Shown here: piece after piece, positions 36,512-48,955 of the stretch
Numbering within the stretch: the stretch's first letter is position 1
Layout: the number at the start of each line of letters is the position of its first letter
Origin: Odiellus spinosus
Taxonomy: Eukaryota > Arthropoda > Arachnida > Opiliones > Phalangiidae
Direction of reading: 5' to 3'
NCBI GenBank assembly: GCA_963920705.1
Contig: OY987237.1
Coordinates: 5,300,601-5,364,600, forward strand
Length of the DNA stretch: 64,000 nt
Notes under the pieces: model-generated
What the model was told of the DNA's origin: nothing
The model's database searches: none
Seen by the model: only the letters and a program-made list of their open reading frames with translations
Program-made: the position numbers and the translations under genes

Positions 36512-39432
36512 ATATTAATATATGCATATAGAGTTTGATTCATATTTAAAGTATTTGATTTAAGCTAATTTTTTATAAAGTATTGATTATAAGGACAATG
36601 CCACTGGATATAGGGAATTGCTTATACCATTCTTCGCCATTGTCCACCCTCTTTTCATAGACCAGATTTTTTCCCCTGAAGTTACTACAATTTTCCCCTT
36701 AATCGATGTCCGGTTCTAACTGAATCTCAATGTAATGTCAGTCGAGAAAGACTTTACTGAGCGAGAAAGTTTCTGGAATGACCTACGACCCCATTGCGGC
36801 TCGCGAAACCGGGTTCCAACTCTTAAATAGTCCGCGCTGTCCTAGCTATGTCCCTTAACGTCCAATAATAGCCCGCGGTTCGAACGTGCCAATGGAATTG
36901 TAATCGGAATAACGGATTTGGTCTAGACTGGTTGCCATAACAACGAGCTGTACTATATATTAGTCAAAATCAGTTTGAGTTTACTATATACTACAAATCT
37001 AAGATCCTTTGTATCTCTTTGATTTGATGTATGAGAGATAGAGAGGTACGTAGCTTTGAGCGCTCTGAAAAATAAATGTAATACTAACTATAGTAAACCT
37101 CCACTTACAAGAGCATTCACCCAAATATATACACTATACAATATCATGTATTATCAAGGTAGAATGAACTAATGAAAATTAGAGTTCTTTTGTTTTAAAA
37201 ATTATATTCTCGTTATAATTTTTTGGGTTATTGAATTTTAGGCCTATTTGAAATTCAAGAAATTCTCTTTTTAAAATATGTATCATGTATTGAAATTTAA
37301 GCGCGTGATTTTGATTGGTTAATTTCATTTGAAATGCGCGCGAATCTAACTAATTATCGCATTTGGAAAGTAGAATAGATATTTTCGAAATTCCTGCGTG
37401 TGAATTTATTATTTATGGTAAAATTATGCCCGCCAAATATTTTCCGCCATTGAACCTAATCAAAACGGGCTCGTAAACTTTTGGAGAAAAGAAATACGTT
37501 AGAATAATTTTTAAATACATCTTTTGGGTTTAAAATTTAAATAAATATTAATTAAACATATTAACAAAAGTCAAAAGATATATTTTATTCGTGACATTGC
37601 TTTTCTTGAAGGATAAGTGTCATGCTGAAGTAAATGTGTTTTCAAGGTTTAATCTTTTCAATCAAACGGGGGTTACATTCTTCTATTATAACCTTTAATA
37701 TTCTCTGTCAAATTAACCCACTTCATTCTCCCTTTAAATCTATTCAATACCGAATTGAGCGATGTACAATACATATATAGGTCACACTCAGTTTGAGATT
37801 TCAGCGGGTACGAATCTAAATTCACCTACATCTTTATAGAAACTAAATCATTTGGATAGAAGTGAAAGTTAGCCTTTTTACTTGCTGATAACCATATCTG
37901 ACCCGATTCAATTGCAACATTAATAGTGACCATAATTTATATACGAAAAATATGTAATCCGTTGGGATAATGATTTCTTGCTAAGAATGAAACCGAATAT
38001 ACCCCTTGACTATTTATGCCTATAGGCTGCGCGTCTAAATTATGGGGGAAAATTGCTGGAATATCGCCCGTGTTCCTAGCCCGTCCCAATTCCATTCCGA
38101 CTTCATCTACAAAATTAACGCAATTGTCTATATCCCTATTGTCTACCCATCGTAAATTTTCGCGGTACGTCGACTATGATTCGATTAAGTGATAATTCGG
38201 AACCGCCTCCAGTTAGCTTCGTGTTGTTTTAAAGGTATAGTCTCGTTTGATGAAATATTTTTTTTTAGGATTCCTCTATTTTCTATTGCTGTTAATTGGC
38301 TGACTTATTTTTACCTCGAAGTAGTTGGAACAATTTGACGCGCCTTAATTTATCCGCTCGAATAATTTATGAAGTTAGTGAAATTTAATATTTAAAGTCT
38401 TTCCGGAAAAATTTGTTGTTTTTTTGAACAATTTCTAGGAAATTTGTAGCTGAAACTTCAATAATTTGGCCAATTAAAAACACCTTCGTTATAGGGATTA
38501 ATTTCCTCCAATTAATTGGTTCAACTAACAAGATGATTAGACTTCTTATAATATATCTTCCTATTAAGTAATTTTTCACTTATTTTCCTATTTTGTTTTT
38601 ACTTTTTATTCACCACAACAAACCCGATGGCTTGTTAAATGAAACCCCATACTTTGAAGATTTAAACACTGATATATCAATCAGTTCCGATCTCACACCG
38701 CCTCGAAATTTAATCTCTTTCCTTTAAAATGTCTAATTATTTGGAGTAAATAGTTTTTGGATGATACTTAAGAATAGTGTTTCTATTATTTCTCCTTTAT
38801 TTAACTATATTTGACTCTAAATGTCCTCTCTAACAGTCAAGGCGTTTCCCTGGACACCCTGAACTAGTTAGAAAAATTGATTTTTGCGAAAAAGCGATAT
38901 AGTTCAAAGGTCAATGCCGCTAACTCGTATAATTAAGCGAGCTGATGTTAAATCTCGTTTTCGTGAGTCTTTACCTTGACAAACCTTTCCCATTGTTAAC
39001 CGCGCATCACTGTTATCGTTTGTTAGCCCCTTTTAACTAAAACTTGATAAACTCTTAAACAAACTTGATATACATTTAGTCAACGTTACTTAGTAGTAAA
39101 TTATTGAACGCGTAAGAATAATTATCAGCCTTTGTTACTGCTCCTACGTTAACATTGATCCTGACTTTCAGTTTTGTAGTATGAGAAACTAAATATGACA
39201 TTGGCTGATCGTGGTTTCGACGTTCAATTATATTCTCTAATACGTGCTTGTCTCATATACATGTATGCATTTAACATTATTATAATATTGAATACTACTT
39301 AGTAATAGATTATAGTCCCATATGAGTTATGATACGAAGGTGAAGGTTAGAATAGGTGCATTGATCCTCGGAGTGTAATTTTTTTCTTAAAACAATTTGG
39401 AGAAAATTTTGTGCCAGTATAAGAATTTTTCA
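36512..39432. other. AT-rich non-coding DNA
   Basis: No exon was recognised. CATTCTCCCTTTAA near 37724-37737 is a terminal fragment resembling family K. An X-box-like GTTGCCATAACAAC near 36930 lacks the required G and is not called. Confidence 0.4.
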
Positions 39433-39785
39433 CCAATTAACAAGTGTTATATCATTTGCAAACTCCGCTAAGCCTAACCGTCGAGAACGAATAGCAAATG
39501 TGCAGTAATCTCAGTAGTAAGAGATGTAACACTATTAAACAATTGGAGTCCATTTTAGGTTAGTATAATAATTGTGCCCCAATTAACAAGTGTTGTATCA
39601 TTTGCAAACTCCGCTAAGCCTAACCGATAACGAATAGCAAATGTGCAGTAATCTCTGGAGTAAGAGATGTAACACTGTTAAACAATTGGGAGTCCATTTT
39701 AGGTTAGTATAATAATTGTGCCTCAATTAACAAGTGATATATCGATTACAAACTCCGCTAAGCCTAACCTAGAACGAATATCAAA
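39433..39785. repeat. Tandem repeat, three units of about 145 bp
   Basis: Units start at CCAATTAACAAGTG (39433, 39579) and TCAATTAACAAGTG (39723). They share AAACTCCGCTAAGCCTAAC and AGAACGAATAGCAAATGTG. The first two units are full length; the third is cut short near 39785. Divergence between units is a few percent, with small indels. Confidence 0.8.
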
Positions 39786-39789
39786 AGTA

Positions 39790-40210
39790 AGCCATAACAA
39801 ACCTGATGATTTGTAGCATTATTGCTTGTTCCTTAAGACCATCTTATTAAGTTATTTAGTAATTTTCAGCAAGAGACACTGTACTAAGGTTATTTATTTT
39901 AATTTTATTACTGGCATAGTGCAATATTTTCCGGTATTCTTAAGGACCCTATATGATTAATATCTGTATTTAGTTGTTACTGAAGTTAGACCCAAACGAC
40001 TTCTACCTCTATTAGATTTACCGTTGTTTATTAAATCGCCCAGACTATAGCTACTTAAAAAATAGCTCAGATGAACAAAGATTAGCCTGTCATTAAATTT
40101 TTCAAAATATGATAATATCCCACCGTTCTAATTTACAACAGTTATTAATCATGCCATGCAAATTTTAAATTTAACCTACTTGTAATATTTTTAATTCCTT
40201 ATTAAAAATT
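39790..40210. other. AT-rich non-coding DNA
   Basis: Nothing was recognised. Confidence 0.4.
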
Positions 40211-40921
40211 CTATAGCTTTTTATATTTTAAACTAGCTTGAAATTTGCATTCTTCTATTTTAGCCTTAAAGGGAAGGCAAAAAATAAAAATTATAACAAT
40301 TTTAGTCCTATTTTCTTTCGCTAAATCACCGAGCCAGTTCTTTCTCTTTAGTTTTGTGCTACGCATTGTTTTTTTTTTTATTATATTTTGACAGGAGCAT
40401 ATGATGATATGGAGGTCATCGAAAACGGCACATTTTTTGGTTTTTACCCCCAAAAAAGTAATAACCCGAAACGGCACATTTTTCCATGTATCAAGACAGC
40501 ACACTTTTATTAAGCCAATGTTAATTTCGCCTCTTGTTAATAAATCAAGTTTTTCAATAAGAAAGCTTTCTCTTTCTCTATCTCTCATTCTTTTAATTCT
40601 TATGGCTCCTTTTTTCATCTCGTTCTTCTTTAATTCCGTGGTAACTTGGATGTTTTTCAATGCTTCAATACAAACAAAAACGTTGGGATGAGATTTATAA
40701 AACTCGGACCCCAACTGCATGTGGTAATTTTCTGCCCCATTCGTGGTTCTGGGATCTGTTGTTGGTGTTGAAGCCCATAGGGAAGGTGGGAAATGCTCTA
40801 ATTCTATGTAATTTTCTAAAACGTAATCGGAGAACTCTTCGCAATCAGTAGAAGGACTAATTCCAATAAGTTCCACGAAGGTGTCTGGAATATCAGAGGG
40901 ATTTAGAAATGCTATTTAACA
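40211..40921 (-). pseudogene. Mutator-like (MULE) transposase fragment
   Basis: The frame is open from 40921 to 40211 on the minus strand; its first listed start codon is at 40876 and a stop lies just upstream. It begins AFLNPSDIPDTFVEL, matching the end of the MULE transposase domain (usual form LAFVPxxDVxxAFExL). It continues YVLENYIE, FPPSLWAS, RTTNGAENYH and SHPNVFVCIEALKNIQ, the conserved tail seen in animal MULE/FLYWCH transposases. Only about the C-terminal third is present and the DDE catalytic core is missing, so it cannot be active. The last 100 codons run through the left terminal repeat and are not genuine. It lies inside a short element with matching ends (40415-41083). Confidence 0.75.
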
Positions 40922-41083
40922 TTTAAATATTTTTCATTTTTTTATTTGTGCCATTTTGGTCAATCTAAAAAAGGGAGTCGCCAAAAAGTACAAGTAAAAC
41001 GTGTGCCGTTTTAGGTTATAAAAAATGTGCCGTTTTAGGTTATTTTTTTTGGGAATGTGTGCCGTTTTGGTAAACCTCGGATG
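40415..41083. mobile_element. Truncated Mutator-like element carrying the transposase fragment
   Basis: The left end GAGGTCATCGAAAACGGCAC and the right end (reverse complement GAGGTTTACCAAAACGGCAC) are inverted. Both ends carry further copies of AAACGGCACA (40479 on the left; 41007 and 41030 on the right). The flanks GATGATATG and GATGAAATT match at 7 of 9 positions, which could be a decayed 9-bp Mutator duplication. Confidence 0.55.
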
Positions 41084-41556
41084 AAATTTTGAGTTGTTTC
41101 GTTGTGTCTAATTATTTTTTCCCCATATTTGATTGAATCATATTTTTAAGGCATTTTGAATTTTAATTCAATTTTCAGTTCACTTTCACTTTAATTGCTT
41201 ACTATCTTTTACAATGGCCTTTCCCACCTACCACCCCCTGCCTCGATCGTTTTCTGTGAAAAACTTGATGAGCGCTAATTAGTTTAGACGCGGGGAGGAT
41301 TAATTAACGCTTGCCCCCAAAACTGCCCTCACATACTTAAAATGCGTGAGAAAAAAAAATCCTTGTTGAGTGCAATTCGGATTAATTTGTTTTCAAACCC
41401 GATTTACTTTTTCCCTTATTTTTTATTATGGATTTCTTTTAATCTTGAAGCTGTACCATATAGACTAATTGAATTTATTCGGCCTTATACTGATAGGATT
41501 ATGTTTGGACTTATTTTTTATACTTTAGACTTAATTTAATCATCTTTTTTTTCTTT

Positions 41557-41589
<33 letters not shown>

Positions 41590-44500
41590 CTTTGAACAGA
41601 AGTTACTATGAAAGAGAAACGCTCCGCCATATCCAGGATTTCGAAACTTAGGAAAAGATTGAGCTGCGGATTTGGTCGACTTTGTAAGTACTTTTAAATT
41701 TAGTTTGTAGGGGTGCTGGGCTTCATCGCTACTTTTATAGTGCAAATTCGTCGTAACTCTGCGAATTTTTTTTTGTTTCATTTTTGAAACTTTTCAAATT
41801 TAGTTAGAAAGAGACTGATACTCTAAATTAATTTGTTTTAACCTTAAAACTTAATCAAATTTAATGATTTGAATTAAGATTTTCAAGCTCAAACCTCCGT
41901 TTTTAATCTGACTTGAAAATGTTTTAAATATAACACTTTAAATCATCTTAATTTTGCAATATATTTCACACGTTTGTTGAAAAAAACTCCCTTATATTGT
42001 GTTTAAATTGAACTCAATTCATCTGCTTTATAACAAAAAACTTTATATTTTTTAAAATCATATATAGCTTTCGATATATAAAATTAGAGCGTTTTAATTG
42101 GCTGTAATGCATTTGATAGCATTCTTTGTTTAGCCAATGAAGTTATAGAACCTTATTTTCAAATATCATGACTCCAAAACATAGCTAATCGTTTTTAATC
42201 CATTCTTTATGGTTTATAATCTGCAGTATTATGGCACCTATTGTTATTACGCTAGAAATGCAAAGGAGCAAATGCATTCTTTATTATTTTCATTTCTTGC
42301 TAATGTTTGTTGCACGAAAAGTCACAATTATACTCAACAAGCGTAATTACTCAATCGCAATAGGATTTAAAACCACCTAACTACCACCCATAAGAAGTTA
42401 TTACAAGGTCCTGAAAACGTAATACGAATTAGGCTCTCGTATGATAATATTATACTGAAATCTATCAAAAAAATATACCTTTATAAACCCAATAACTTTT
42501 CAGATATTTTAAATAATTTTAATATATACAACTCTTGACTCGTAAATATTATAATTAGAAAATATATGTCTGATACTTCAACTTGACCACGTGATCCTGA
42601 AATATATAAGAAAAGGAATTATACCCGTAATTTAAAATTATATCCGAGTTAAGGACTTTTTACTCTGGTGGGCCCAACCTAGTTCTTATCAGCGTGGGCA
42701 ACCTGGCGAAGCTTAACCGTTGAAGCTTTACGCTTTGGGTAATCGGGCTTAACTTAGGGGAGACTTGAACCGAAAAGAATACTCCCTTTACTCCCAATTT
42801 CTTTCTTCCCTAGTTCCCCTCTCTTTGAAATTACAATATTGCAATATTCTAATATTCAGTATATATAGGACAAATTCGGAGGGCTGCGCGGACTGGGAAT
42901 AAAAATCTTTCTTTGGCCTAAAAATAAAACACGTCAATAATTTCACAGGTTTTGTTGAAGGTACCTTTACAAGGACTGCCCCGGGGTCGAACATTCGCCC
43001 AAAATCCCGTTCAATTTGGCCGAAATCCAAAATCTTTCAATGTTTTCTCTAGGAAATTCTGAAAATCACTCCCCAAAACACTGAAAATCTCTCGAAAATC
43101 CTGAAATCTCGTACATAATAAGAGTCTGATCTCTTGGAAAAAGGTCAAATCAATAGCTATTTAGACTGTTTTGATAGAGATAGCTCTATGAATTCGTTTA
43201 TATTTTTACGAGTGGATTAACCTAGACAACTTGGACCTAAATTGGGGTATACGTCAGTGTGTCACCCCCGACTAAATAATTTCCAGTAAAATTGGAAAAT
43301 AAATATTTTCGCTACATGTTATTAAATTTAAAAAAACTTGTTTCAAAGATCCTCCTAGATTTAAAAATTTAAAAACAAAAAAATCGAGCTCGTGTCTCTT
43401 TATCAATTCAAAAACCAAATCCAAGTTAGTCGTAATCATCTTTAATTTTATTTCCTGTAAATTCAAGTAGTCCTTCCCTGTTTCTCAAGTTGAAGATTGA
43501 AGGCACCTTTATAGGGTTATAAGAGTAACCAGCGGCCACTATATGGTTTTGGTTTTGGGCCTCGATGTCTATTCTGATCACGCGTTATTTGGCGGGTAAT
43601 TTGTCTCGATCGGCTGTGGTTCTGTTTCACGACTATTCGACCTATTCGAGTTAATAGGGCGTAATATTTTGAGAAGTTGCGAAGTCTCGTTAAAGGAAAT
43701 TCTACAGAAATCCACCGTGTTTATCTTTGAGCGCGTTAATCCTTATTATCCGAACAAATCTATAGTATTGGTTTATATTATTTGAGGTAATACGGAGAAG
43801 TTAGGGGAAGTTGGAAAAAAAAGATTATAGTTATGATCTTGAGGAAAACTAGGTCTCTCTAGATAAGAACTCGTTAACTGGGATGATTCGAACTGAATTG
43901 GTTTCTTTTTATCGTGTCCCTCGCTACGCCACCTGGGAGCGCGTGTCCGGGAATCGAATGTCGAGATCAAAACCTTACGGCCCCGTTTGACTATAAGAGG
44001 GGACGTCTGTATGGTACTGGTAGGTGAACGTGTCTCTAGTGAAAGTAGACTGGGGGATATTCACTCTTTTCGCCTATTTATATCTATCCACTTCGAGGTT
44101 AGACTTTCTACGCGGTGAATTTGGTTTTTTTTCTTCTGGTTTTTGTGGTCTGTCCCCGTTTTCTTTGATGAAGTTATATAGACAAGATTTTTTTATTTGG
44201 ATATTTCGTCCAATGGGCCTTGCCAATTTAGGGCTTTATATTTGGTATTAGGGCTATTTTAGTTCTTCTAGAACTAAATTCTATATCTATAATTTGAACA
44301 AAAACTAAATTAAAATTTAATTGTAATATTTACGATCTAATATTGGTCTTCTCGTTATTACAATTTTTATATTCAGGATTTTATTAGTAACTTCTTTGAT
44401 AGTAGACCCGCAACAAAGCTAAATTAAAAATCAAAATTCTAAACTTTTAATAAACTTTCGCGGTTGAGGAATGGTCCAATAAGGTTTTAGTTTCAGAAAC

Positions 44501-45300
44501 ACTACGATATGATTTTAATTTTTACTCCTCGTTACCCTAACGTTAAGATTTCCCCCTTATTAAAGAACCATGGCTTGATGTTAAAATTTTCAAATCGCTT
44601 CTACCAATATCTTGATTGAAACTTACACTCTTTCCTCTGCAAGATTCAATCGCATTAATTGCACGCTAGAATTAATATATAATAATAAAATTTGTAGAAA
44701 TACATGAAGTTTTACGAAGTCCATTATAAAGCTCCATTTGTTAATCGCTTCCACCAATTTCATGATTGAATCTTGCACTTTATTTTCCCCTCTACAAGTT
44801 TCAATCAAAATATAGCCAAGGAAACCGAAGGAAACTTGGAATTATTACAGTCAAAACCAATTTGTAGCTAGAAGTACTCACTAGTTTGAATCATATTATT
44901 GTTACAATTAATAACAAGATGACCACACATCGAGAGCTAGTAATGATGAATTACGACTTAGTTTTTCCCTCTAAATCAAATCCCCATATTCGCGCAAGAA
45001 TGGGAAGATATGGTTCAGGTTTGTTCGCGGTTAAGTGAAGGCTCGTAAAAAGTTTCTATTCACTAGCCTGATACTCAAAATTAAGTGGGAAGTAGTGACC
45101 AACCAAATAATAACTAAAAAGAAACAGTTCGACGAATAAAATTGAGGTTAATAAAGTTTAGAAATAATTTTAAAACCAGAATTAAAGTTAAAAGCATTTT
45201 TTTAATGTTACTTCTCTAATATTTGAACATCCACAACCAAAAAAATACAGTAATTTGGCCTTTTTTATGAGAAAATGGAAACATTCCGGGGTGAGGTAAT
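41084..45300. other. AT-rich non-coding DNA
   Basis: A pure T run spans 41559-41589. A degenerate direct repeat (TCGCTTCYACCAAT...TTGATTGAA-type) occurs at about 44593 and 44743. 42660-43080 and 43500-43990 are slightly GC-richer but yielded no recognisable exon. Confidence 0.4.
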
Positions 45301-45335
45301 AATACTATTTGCTAATTATTATATATGGTTGCTTC

Positions 45336-45590
45336 TTATCGACCGAAACCTCCGAATCCACCAAATCCGCTATAATTAAAAAAGAAACCAAATTTAACCT
45401 CAGTAATTAACTTAACCAATTATATCAATACATACCCTCCACCACCGCCGCCTTGTCCTTGTTGGGCTCTGAGAATTAACGCCAGGGCAGCTAATTTCTC
45501 AAGTTTTCCTGCTGAAACTTCTTGTACCACGATGGTGCTTACGAGTACCAAGGCCATAGCCACCAAAATCATAACTTGATAAGATTTCAT
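45336..45590 (-). CDS. Small secreted glycine-rich peptide (62 aa)
   Basis: Two coding exons, 45590-45436 and 45369-45336, join across a GTATGT-AG intron that splits a glycine codon. The product has 62 residues. Residues 1-27 form a textbook signal peptide (Lys-2, a hydrophobic core, then VSA before the likely cleavage site). The mature 35 residues begin GKLEKLAALALILRAQQGQ, a short amphipathic-looking helix, and end in a run of glycines followed by GFGGFGGFGR. The ATG is preceded two bases upstream by a good acceptor (TTTGACAG, AG at 45594-45593), pointing to a 5'-UTR intron. A TATA box lies 642 bp upstream. Short helix plus Gly-Phe tail suggests an antimicrobial, venom/silk-like or cuticle peptide; the terminal FGR could also be trimmed to an amide. 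The family is not recognised. No homologue was seen elsewhere in the window. Confidence 0.8.
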
Positions 45591-45592
45591 TT

Positions 45593-46173
45593 CTGTCAAA
45601 TACCAAAGAAATATTGTAAATTAGCCCAAATAGTTGAATTTCAAAGCACCATATTGACTGAAGTATTGATTTATATCTTTGAAATCTCGTATAACCAGAA
45701 GCCGATGAAACCCTCCTTTGAAGTCTACTACTCCAATGTTCCATATAGTGCTCCTCTCTGTATGGGTAAAATTCCCAATTTTACGAGTTAGAAGGGGTCC
45801 TACTTCATCCCCCCTGTCTACGGGAAAATTGGAAATTCTCTCTCTCTCCACAAACGACGACGTTTTTTGGACGAACTCCAAGGCTGCTAGAGATATTCGC
45901 TCGACGAGCTTCCGCTCCGAAAACATCTACCGTTAGGAGGCGTACGAATCGCGCCTTTTGAGAATAACCCATACAGAGAGGGGTAGACAAGACCCGGGAG
46001 TAATAGACTTCAAAGGAGGGTTTCAACGGCTTCTGGTATAACTCATATTAAAATTAAATATACTTCGCTTCTTAAAATGGTTCCATATTTTTTCATTGAA
46101 AAACTACACTTTCCAGTGGTAATTTAGAACCATTTTAAGTTGCTTTAAACCGGGAGAAAGAGAATGTACTCAC
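45593..46173 (-). other. 5'-UTR intron of the secreted-peptide gene
   Basis: The strong donor GTGAGT (46173-46168 on the minus strand, after CAATCGA) and the acceptor TTTGACAG (45593) enclose 581 bp. Most of it is a family P2 element. Removing the intron places the UTR directly before the ATG. Inferred from splice-site quality; no transcript was available. Confidence 0.6.
45696..46035. mobile_element. Family P2 element, copy b, inside the 5'-UTR intron
   Basis: The 340-bp element has ends CAGAAGCCGATGAAACCCTC and its inverse with one change. Perfect 7-bp duplications GTATAAC flank it (45689-45695 and 46036-46042). Confidence 0.88.
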
Positions 46174-46232
46174 TCGATTGATAGATCAAAGTGATTGTGA
46201 TGCTTTTTTACGATCTGATGCCCCCTTATATA
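46174..46232 (-). promoter_or_regulatory. TATA box and 5'-UTR exon of the secreted-peptide gene
   Basis: On the minus strand TATATAAG occupies 46232-46225. An initiator-like TCACAATCAC lies about 30 bp downstream (around 46200). The following short exon ends at 46174 before a consensus donor. Spacing fits a TATA-driven promoter, as in inducible or tissue-specific secreted-peptide genes. Confidence 0.55.
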
Positions 46233-46647
46233 CTCTTCAAATTTTGTGGCGGAAGTTTTTTTTTGCATAGGATCCGTTATTATGACTGTACCTACCTACT
46301 TTCAATTTTTCTTTTTTTTTTCCTCTCACCATTACTAATAACTTATAAACCATTATATCTAATTTCTTTCCCTAAAAGTACGTTTCCTTTTGAAAAAAAG
46401 AAAATATTTAATCAAGTGCTAAGTTACGTCGCGCACCCAGAATTTCCTTAAATAGCTCCTTCATGCGTGCATTTTGACGAAACGTTTTTCTAATAAAAGA
46501 TTAGATTTTAAAATATGATTTAGTGAGTTATGAAACGACGTAAGAGTAATTAGCCTAGGTAATTATATCCTTGTTGGTTATTTATTTGTATATCCATTCT
46601 TATTCGTTACAACTTTTACTGATTTAGTAAGAAAGTTATAAATTTTA
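46233..46647. other. AT-rich non-coding DNA upstream of the peptide gene
   Basis: No gene was recognised. This stretch would hold distal control elements. Confidence 0.4.
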
Positions 46648-46654
46648 ATAGTAG

Positions 46655-46992
46655 CAGAAGTAGATGAAACCCTCCTTTGAAGTCTACTACTCTAATGTTC
46701 CATATAGCGCTCCTCTCTGTATGGGTAAAATTCCCAATTTTATGAGATCGGAGGGGTCCTACTTCATACCCCCCTGTCTACGGAAAATTGGAAATTCTCT
46801 CTCTCCACAAACGACGACGTTTTTTTGACGAACTCCAAGGCTGCTAGAGATATTCGCTCGACGAACTCCCGCTCCGAAAATATCTACCGTTAGGAGGCGT
46901 ACGAATCGCGATTTTTGAAACTAACCCATACAGAGAGGGGTAGACAAGACCCGGGAGTAATAGACTTCAAAGGAGGGTTTCATCGGCTTCTG
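46655..46992. mobile_element. Family P2 element, copy c
   Basis: The 338-bp copy begins CAGAAGTAGATGAAACCCTC. It is flanked by perfect 7-bp duplications ATAGTAG (46648-46654 and 46993-46999). It lies 620 bp from copy b and is very similar to it. Confidence 0.88.
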
Positions 46993-47305
46993 ATAGTAGG
47001 TATATCTTTCGTTCGTATCCTTGAGTGATTCCCAAGTTTTGATTTGTCTTGCGCAAAAGTGAGTAGATTTTATAGCAATATCTTTTATGCTATCTTTGAT
47101 AAGACTATAATGTGCAACAGATTTGAGAATTCTAATAAGAAACGGTAATTCGAATTAAAAATGGGGTCGAAAATAGTCACGTGGAAGATTTGCCACCCTA
47201 CTTACCGTCACCATTTAGCCAATTTCATTTTTAGTTGACAATGGGTCTATAATTGGTTTTTGTAATGATTATTCGGCAAACCAACTAATAGAATGCATTT
47301 TTTAA

Positions 47306-47722
47306 AGGGAGAATGCAATCTAACAACAAGTGATTTTTTTTATCGATTACTTATAGTTTAAATATGCCTAATCCACTATTTAAAAAATTACGAACAAATA
47401 TTAAACTAGAAATAAATTTAAAACTTACCAGGAAAATAGGCTTAGCGGGATTCATAGAGATTCTGATTTCCTCGCATATAAGGTCTAGCGACCAATCGAA
47501 CGCGATTGTAAGTCTCGTGGAGATATCTCGTGAACGACGGGCCTTTGCTTATTGGTCGCTAGACCTTCAGGATCTCCATGGATCCCGCTAAGCCTATTTT
47601 TCGGGTAAGTTTTAAATTTATTTCTAGTTTAATATTTGTTTTGTAATCTTTTTATCGATGGATTAGGTCTATTTAAAGGATAACGAATCGATAAAAAAAT
47701 CTCTTATTAAGTTGCATTCTCC
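47306..47722. mobile_element. Family K long-TIR element, copy 2, right end cut
   Basis: The left end TTAA plus AGGGAGAATGCAATC is intact. The right arm runs to GTTGCATTCTCC at 47722 and then lacks the final CCT and TTAA. The interior matches copy 1, including CGGGATTCATAGAGATTCTG. Confidence 0.75.
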
Positions 47723-48514
47723 GCGAATTTGTTTTCAAACTGGGATTTGTTATTTGATTCCGTTTAAAAATTCAATATTCGAGTTCACTCGTATATCTGC
47801 AACCGATTATAATCGTTCTTTGAACTAGCAAACCTTTAAATAAGATTCAAAGGCTGAGAGTTAAGAGTTCAATGTACTATTGATCGGTGTAAAGCGAGAA
47901 AGTTCATCATAGATCAATAAGTTGATTTCAAAATTTTTTATCCGCTTTGGTGATCGATAAATATATCACCAGAAATTAAACTGGAAGAAACGGAAGTATT
48001 ATTACGTAACCAAACGGAAGTGTTTCTCATGTTCGTTAAGGCGTGTACGATATTGATCGGGTAATCTTCATACCTCAATTTTATAATTCTTCCTCTCATT
48101 TCCCGTGGCAAATTAAATTAGTTTAATTTGTGTCATGCTATCATTGCATGAAAAAATATCTGTATTATTATTATTAATAATATTTCAACAATATATATAG
48201 GTGACATTTTAGTGCTTAATTTAATATCTGAAGTTGGGTTAGATTTGAATTTTAGCGTACCCTAAAATCGGGCCAAAACCTCGAAAAACCCTTTGAGTTT
48301 ATTAGCAATCGAAAGTTGGAATGTGCATATTTCTGTTGGCGAGAAAGAGGGAGAATGTAACACAAAAACCTGATTTTAGACATTTTTCTGCGCGATGGAC
48401 TTATTTTCCTATAGGAAAACCAAATTCAATACATAGTTTACCAAACGTAACGAAGAATCAAAGAAAAATGGTTTAATATTTTTAATTAAAAACTATTCAT
48501 TTCTGAGTAGTTGT
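47723..48514. other. AT-rich non-coding DNA
   Basis: AGGGAGAATGTAACAC near 48349 resembles the end of a family K element, but without the rest. Confidence 0.4.
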
Positions 48515-48518
48515 TTAA

Positions 48519-48951
48519 AGGGAGAATGCAACCTAATTACAAGTGATTTTTTATCGATTCCTTATCGTTTAAATAGGCCTAATCCATCGATAAAAAGTTT
48601 ACAATACAAATATTAAACTAGAAATAAATTTAAAACTTACCCTGAAAATAGGTTTAGCGAGATTCATGGAGATCCTGAATCGCGTCCGTGTAAGGTCTAG
48701 CGACCAATGAGCAAAGGCCCGTCGTTCACGCGAGATCTCCACGAGACTTACGTCGCGCGCGATTGGTCGCTAGACCTTACACGCGAGGAAATCAGGAGCT
48801 CCATGAATCCCACTAAGCCTATTTTCAGGGTAAGTTTTAAATTTATTTCTAGTTTAATATTTGTTTGTAAATTTTTTTAATAGTGGATTAGGCCTATTTA
48901 AACAATAAGGAATCGATAAAAAATCACTTGTTGTTAGGTTGCATCCTCCCT
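48519..48951. mobile_element. Family K long-TIR element, copy 3
   Basis: The 433-bp copy has both ends and flanking TTAA (48515-48518 and 48952-48955). The arms pair almost throughout, with ACGCGAGATCTCC near the centre. Confidence 0.85.
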
Positions 48952-48955
48952 TTAA

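Noticed and set aside
40401-40851. Plus-strand ORFs opposite the MULE fragment
   Set aside because: They are reverse-strand shadows of the transposase frame; the conserved residues lie on the minus strand.
41536-41781. Lys-rich 81-codon minus ORF
   Set aside because: It is the translation of a 31-base T run.
45499-45936. Several 70-100 codon ORFs on both strands
   Set aside because: They are other frames of the secreted-peptide exon and of the P2 element; the gene is the spliced minus-strand frame.
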